This document shows, piece after piece, positions 59,878 through 64,000 of a stretch of 64,000 bases of DNA. Position numbers and translations under genes: made by a program. Each line of letters starts with the position of its first letter. Position 1 is the stretch's first letter. The notes beneath the pieces are model-generated. The model had not been told where the DNA came from, did no database searches, and worked only from the letters and a program-made list of their open reading frames with translations. Source of the stretch: Virgisporangium ochraceum (GTDB taxonomy: Bacteria > Actinomycetota > Actinomycetes > Mycobacteriales > Micromonosporaceae); NCBI RefSeq assembly GCF_016863655.1, contig NZ_BOPH01000142.1, forward strand, positions 1-64,000, read 5' to 3'.

Positions 59878-60831
59878 ATGCTCACCAGGGTCGCCGTACT
59901 GGCACTTCCCGACCTCGCCGTGTTCGAGCTCGGGGTCCTCGTGGAGATCTTCGGGTACGAGCGCGAGGGGCTGCCGAAGTACGACTTCGCCCTGTGCAGC
60001 TACAAGAAGCAGCCGGTCCGCACGCATGCCGGGTTCTACGTCTCGCCGGAGCACGACCTCGACGTCCTCGAGCGGGCCGACCTCGTCGCCGTCGCACCGT
60101 CCGACAACGGCCAGACGCCGCCCGAGCCGGTCCTGGAGGCCCTGCGCCGGGCGGCCGACCGCGGCGCCTGGGTGCTGAGCCTCTGCACCGGCGCGTTCGC
60201 TCTCGGCGCGGCCGGCCTGCTCGACGACCGCCGGTGCACCACGCACTGGCGGCACACCGACCGGCTGGCCGACCTGTACCCGAAGGCCAAGGTCGACCCG
60301 AACGTCCTCTACGTCGCCGACGGCAACGTCATCACCAGCGCCGGCACCGCGGCGAGCATCGACGCCGGGCTCTACCTGGTGCGCGAGGTGCACGGGAGTG
60401 CCGTGGCCACCGCGCTCGCCCGCCGCATGGTGGTGCCGCCGCACCGCGACGGCGGCCAGGCCCAGTTCATCGAGTCGCCGGTGGCCGCCACGGTCGAGGC
60501 GCCGACCCTGCAGCCGCTGCTCGCCGACGTGCTGGCGAGCCTCGACCAGCCGCACACCGTCGACACGCTCGCCGCCCGCGCGCACATGGCGCCGCGCACG
60601 TTCGCCCGCCGCTTCCGCGCCGAGACCGGTGCCACGCCGCACGACTGGCTCACGAACCAGCGCGTCCTGCTGGCCCGGCGCCTCCTCGAGGAGAGCGACC
60701 TGGGCATCGACGCGATCGCCGCCCGCGCGGGCTTCGGCAGCGCCGCGACGCTGCGCCACCACTTCACCCAGCGGATGAGCACCACGCCGCAGGCGTACAG
60801 GTCGACGTTCAAGGTGCGGTCAGTAGCCTAG
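59878..60831 (+). CDS. GlxA-family AraC-type regulator
   Basis: 317 residues. The DJ-1/PfpI (class I amidotransferase-like) sensor domain (1-175) has LCTGAFALGAAGLL around the nucleophile-elbow Cys; the AraC helix-turn-helix (~205-310) has RTFARRFRAETG and GFGSAATLRHHF. Family members respond to small metabolites. ATG 59878 gives the conserved LTRVAVLAL start; the frame from 59821 is not used. It overlaps the end of ggt in convergent orientation by 12 bp. Confidence 0.9.
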   Translation: MLTRVAVLALPDLAVFELGVLVEIFGYEREGLPKYDFALCSYKKQPVRTHAGFYVSPEHDLDVLERADLVAVAPSDNGQTPPEPVLEALRRAADRGAWVLSLCTGAFALGAAGLLDDRRCTTHWRHTDRLADLYPKAKVDPNVLYVADGNVITSAGTAASIDAGLYLVREVHGSAVATALARRMVVPPHRDGGQAQFIESPVAATVEAPTLQPLLADVLASLDQPHTVDTLAARAHMAPRTFARRFRAETGATPHDWLTNQRVLLARRLLEESDLGIDAIAARAGFGSAATLRHHFTQRMSTTPQAYRSTFKVRSVA

Positions 60832-62448
60832 GGCGGCCCCGTCGGCGCGCGGTTCCGTCCCGGCGACGTAGCCGCCGGCGGGCGATCGCCAGATCGCCTG
60901 CCCGTACCCGAACCCGGTCGGCTCGGCCACGACCGTGACCTCGTGGCCGCGGGCGCGCAGGGCGTCGACGCCGTCGAAGTCGGGCTCCACCTGCACGGTC
61001 CGGCCGGCGTGCCAGTACCACCGCGGCCGGTCGAGCGCCGCCTGCGGGTCCAGGCCGTCGTCCACTGTGGACAGAACGACCTGCAGGTGGCCCTGCGGCT
61101 GCATGTGGCCGCCCATCACGCCGAACGGCCCGACGGCGTCGCCACCGCGGGTGAGGAAACCCGGGATTATCGTGTGGAACGGCCGCTTCGACGGCGCCGC
61201 CGCGTTGGGATGGTCGGCGTCGAGCGCGAAGCCGGCGCCCCGGTTCTGCAGCGTGAACCCGGTGCCCGGCGCCACGACGTACGACCCGAACCCCATGTAG
61301 TTCGACTGGATCAGGCTCACCATCATGCCGTCGCCGTCGGCGGTGCAGAGGTAGACGGTTCCGCCGCGGGCGGGGTCCCCGGGCGGCGGCGTGGCGGCCT
61401 TGTCGGTGATCAGGCCGCGGCGCCGCGCAAGGTAGTCGGCGTCCAGAAGAGCGTCAGAGGTGACGCGCATGGTGGCGGGGTCGGCTACATGTGCGTGCGC
61501 ATCAGCAAACCCGAGCTTCATCGCCTCGATCTGCTCGTGCACGCCCACCGGGGCGTCGAAGCCGTCGAGCATGCCGAGCGCCTGCAGGGCCGCGATGCCC
61601 TGCCCGTTCGGCGGGATCTCCCACACCTCGTGACCCCGGTACCGCACCGAGATCGGGTCCACCCACGTCGACTCGTGCCCGGCGAGGTCGGCGAGGCTCA
61701 GCAGCCCACCGGTGCGGTCGGCGAACGCGGCCAGCGCGACCGCGGTCTCCCCGCGGTAGAACGACTCCGCGCCGGTCGAGCCGATCAGGCGCAGCGTGCG
61801 CGCCGCGTCGGGGTTGCGGAACAGTTCACCGGCCGCGGGCGCGCGTCCACCGGGCGCGAACACGCGCAGCCACTCGGCGAACTCCGGCCGACCCTCCATC
61901 GTCGACCGCACGGCGGCGACCGCGCGCGCCCAGTAGTGGGCCACCGTCGGCGAGACCGGGAACCCGTGCTCCGCGTAGTGCGCCGCGTCCTCGAGCAGGG
62001 CCGGGAACGGCAGCCGGCCGAAGCGCGCGTGCAGGTCCCGCCACCCGGCCGGCGCGCCGGGTACGGTCACCGGCAGCCAACCACGCGCCGGCATCACCGT
62101 CGACGCGTCGGCCTGCGCCCCACCGAGCGCCGGACCGGCCGGTTCGCCGGCGGCGTGGGCGGCCTCGAACGTCAGCGCCGCGGGAGAGCGGCCCGACGCG
62201 TTGAGCCCGTGCAGCGTCGACCCGTCCCACACCAGCGCGAACAGGTCGCTGCCGATGTCGTTGGACCCGGACTGGACGATGGCCAGCGCCGCCGCGGTCG
62301 CGATCGCCGCGTCGACGGCGTTGCCGCCCTGACGCAGCACGGCCAGGCCGGCCGACGCGGCGAGCGGCTGGCTCGTGGCCACCACCCCGCGCGCGGCATG
62401 GAGCGGCTTGCGCCGCGAATGGGGGCTGAAACTCCGAGGTGCGGACAC
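60820..62448 (-). CDS. Gamma-glutamyltransferase family enzyme
   Basis: 542 residues without a signal peptide. GGTVYLCTADGDG (near residue 360) contains the Thr that becomes the N-terminal nucleophile after autocleavage, and GGNAVDAAIA near 41 is the large-subunit motif. It may act on glutathione, mycothiol-related or other gamma-glutamyl compounds; some family members are acylases. GTG start, five bases after tilS. Confidence 0.9.
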   Translation of the reverse strand: MSAPRSFSPHSRRKPLHAARGVVATSQPLAASAGLAVLRQGGNAVDAAIATAAALAIVQSGSNDIGSDLFALVWDGSTLHGLNASGRSPAALTFEAAHAAGEPAGPALGGAQADASTVMPARGWLPVTVPGAPAGWRDLHARFGRLPFPALLEDAAHYAEHGFPVSPTVAHYWARAVAAVRSTMEGRPEFAEWLRVFAPGGRAPAAGELFRNPDAARTLRLIGSTGAESFYRGETAVALAAFADRTGGLLSLADLAGHESTWVDPISVRYRGHEVWEIPPNGQGIAALQALGMLDGFDAPVGVHEQIEAMKLGFADAHAHVADPATMRVTSDALLDADYLARRRGLITDKAATPPPGDPARGGTVYLCTADGDGMMVSLIQSNYMGFGSYVVAPGTGFTLQNRGAGFALDADHPNAAAPSKRPFHTIIPGFLTRGGDAVGPFGVMGGHMQPQGHLQVVLSTVDDGLDPQAALDRPRWYWHAGRTVQVEPDFDGVDALRARGHEVTVVAEPTGFGYGQAIWRSPAGGYVAGTEPRADGAALGY

Positions 62449-62453
62449 GTCTG

Positions 62454-63431
62454 CTATCTAACCGCCGGCGCGAGGAGACCGCCCGTCCGGCCGACCAGCA
62501 CCCCGCCGGGAAGCCCGACCGCGCCCTGGCCGTGCCAGTCGGTCACGAGGGCGTCGAGGGCGACGAGGTGGCACTGCGACAGCGCGTTCGCGCCCACCTC
62601 CGCGGCGAACAGCCGGAGCACGCGGGTGCGGATCGCGGCCGGCTGCGTGGCGAGCACGTCCGTGGACAGGCCGTCGGGGACGCGGGCCACCGACAGGGCC
62701 CGCTCGGCCAGCTCGTCGAGCGCGGCGGTGTCGTCGGCAACCAGGGCGGCGGTGCGGGCCAGGTTCGCCACCACCCCCGGTCCCAGAACATCGATCAGCA
62801 CCGGTAGCGCCGCGCGCACCCGGGCCCGCGTGTACGCCGGGTCGGTGTTGTGCGGGTCCTCCCAGGGCTTGAGACCCATCTGGACGCCCGCCGCGCGGAC
62901 CTCGGCCCGGGTGAGCCCGAGCAGCGGCCGCAGGAACGTGATTCCGTCGATCTCCCGGGTCGCCGGCATCCCGGCCAGCCCGCGTGGGCCGCCGCCCCGG
63001 GCCAGTGCCAGGAGCACGGTCTCGGCCTGGTCGTCGAGCGTGTGCCCGAGGAGAACGGTGGCGCCGCCGCAGTCGTGGGCGGCCTTGCACAGCGCGTCGT
63101 ACCGGGCCTCCCGGGCGGCCGCTTCCGGGCCGCCGGACCGGCCGACGTCGACGGCGACGTTCAGCACCGGGGAGAACCCCTCCGACCGGGCCCACCCGTC
63201 GATGCCCCGTGCCCGCTCGGCCGAACCTTCCTGCAACCGGTGGTCGATGGTGACCAGTCCACACGCCACGCCCAACCGGGAGCTGACGAACCTGGCCGCG
63301 CCGGCCAGCGCCAGCGAGTCACCGCCGCCGGAGCACGCCACGAGAACGCCGCGCCGCGCGCGTCCACTCGCTTCTATCGCCCGACGGACCGCGAGCCTGA
63401 CGGCGGCGACCTCGCGGGACGGCCCGGTCAC
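62454..63431 (-). CDS. tilS: tRNA(Ile)-lysidine synthase
   Basis: 325 residues. The PP-loop SGGGDS (about residue 34) binds ATP; the substrate-binding segment has LLGHTLDDQAETVLLAL. It modifies the CAU anticodon of tRNA-Ile2 to lysidine, making it read AUA. GTG start three bases after the DUF2342 stop. Its usual partner hpt is displaced by about 3 kb. Confidence 0.93.
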   Translation of the reverse strand: MTGPSREVAAVRLAVRRAIEASGRARRGVLVACSGGGDSLALAGAARFVSSRLGVACGLVTIDHRLQEGSAERARGIDGWARSEGFSPVLNVAVDVGRSGGPEAAAREARYDALCKAAHDCGGATVLLGHTLDDQAETVLLALARGGGPRGLAGMPATREIDGITFLRPLLGLTRAEVRAAGVQMGLKPWEDPHNTDPAYTRARVRAALPVLIDVLGPGVVANLARTAALVADDTAALDELAERALSVARVPDGLSTDVLATQPAAIRTRVLRLFAAEVGANALSQCHLVALDALVTDWHGQGAVGLPGGVLVGRTGGLLAPAVR

Positions 63432-63434
63432 GAC

Positions 63435-64000
63435 CTACGCGGCGAGCGACGGCACCACCCGCGCGACCCATGCGCCCGGGTCGCCCAGTTCGTTCAGGCG
63501 GGGCAGGGTGAGCGGCGACTGCCAGATCTTGTTGAAGCCGGTCATGCCGACCCGCTCGACCACACCGTGGACGAACCTACGGCCTTCGGCGTACTGGCGG
63601 AGCTTCACCTCGATGCCGATGAGCCGGCGGATGACCTTTTCGACCGGGTTGGCCTCTTCGCGGCGGCGGTTGAACTTCTGCCGGATGTCGGCGACGCTCG
63701 GGACCACCTCGGGGCCAACGCCGTCCATGACAAACTCGGCGTGGCCTTCCAGCAGCGTCATCAGGGCGGTGAGCCGGTCGAGCACGGCTCGCTGGCCGCT
63801 GGTCTGCACGATGTCGAGCACGGAGGCGCGGCTGTCGGGGTTGCGGGCGGCGTCGGCCAGGGTGGAGATGCCGCGGCGGATCCGGAGCAGCATCTCGTCC
63901 TTGTCGAGCTGCGACGCGTCGACGAACGCCTGCACCTCGCCGAGGAAGTGGGCCCGCAGCCACGGCACCGCGGTGAACTGCGTGCGGTGGGTGACCTCGT
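63435..64000 (-). CDS. DUF2342-family zinc metalloprotease, C-terminal part
   Basis: Incomplete: only the C-terminal ~188 residues are inside the window. The visible start (EVTHRTQFTAVPWLR) fits an HExxH-type site whose first His is just beyond the edge; EGHAEFVMD (the conserved EGHAE) follows. The family was first noted beside coenzyme F420 genes and is conserved next to tilS/hpt in Actinobacteria. An internal ATG at 63968 is not a real start. Confidence 0.85.
   Translation of the reverse strand, partial: EVTHRTQFTAVPWLRAHFLGEVQAFVDASQLDKDEMLLRIRRGISTLADAARNPDSRASVLDIVQTSGQRAVLDRLTALMTLLEGHAEFVMDGVGPEVVPSVADIRQKFNRRREEANPVEKVIRRLIGIEVKLRQYAEGRRFVHGVVERVGMTGFNKIWQSPLTLPRLNELGDPGAWVARVVPSLAA

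Overview
The window is high-GC chromosomal DNA from an actinobacterium. GTG starts, 4-base ATGA/GTGA gene overlaps and proline/alanine-rich linkers are common. The MFS-thymidylate kinase fusion, the stand-alone Ku / ligase / LigD-polymerase set, the MidA-like methyltransferase beside NuoD and the DUF2342-tilS-hpt-ftsH-fol block suggest Micromonosporales or a close relative. That placement is inference; there is no rRNA or other marker.

Left part (0-19 kb): a three-gene operon (small membrane protein, HExxH metalloprotease, metallo-beta-lactamase-fold hydrolase), an AI-2E-type permease, an orphan GroES-like protein, a PrsW-family protease, a methyltransferase, a MarR/MFS drug-efflux pair, a Na+/H+ antiporter, a two-domain-split NHEJ locus (ku facing ligase + polymerase genes), a leucine-rich-repeat gene directly behind tRNA-Thr(CGT), and a membrane metallophosphoesterase.

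18.6-26.3 kb is a replication/division block on the minus strand (MFS-tmk fusion, holB, then ricT). It is interrupted by a YbaB gene with two small WXG/ESX-like genes and by an LPXTG surface-protein gene. 26.3-30.2 kb holds an aldolase/racemase-fold enzyme, a MidA-like methyltransferase, a MazF-like toxin-antitoxin pair and an orphan nuoD. 30.2-39.1 kb holds a very repetitive membrane-anchored protein, a quaternary-amine ABC transporter whose binding protein appears circularly permuted, and membrane proteins of unknown function.

39-64 kb is the conserved DUF2342-tilS-hpt-ftsH-folE-folP-folB-folK-DUF3180 block (minus strand), split by two insertions. Between folP and folE, on the opposite strand, sits about 14 kb that I regard as the most interesting part: a seven-gene type IV secretion-like locus resembling the Tcp/Tn916 apparatus of Gram-positive bacteria (two small membrane proteins, VirB4-like ATPase, polytopic VirB6-like protein, VirB8/TcpC-like protein, lytic transglycosylase-M23 endopeptidase, unknown). 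It has no relaxase, coupling protein or integrase here. It is followed by a WXG-motif protein, a small proline-rich protein and a large FtsK-like protein without a P-loop. Between hpt and tilS sit a GlxA-type regulator, a gamma-glutamyltransferase and a 43-residue membrane protein.

Two non-coding patterns stand out. A 78-bp coupling repeat encodes a 25-residue peptide and overlaps both neighbouring genes by ATGA; it occurs at tmk/holB and between two ABC permease genes. Pairs of TTRTCCACA boxes lie about 75 bp upstream of the first gene of each of the two WXG-containing clusters.
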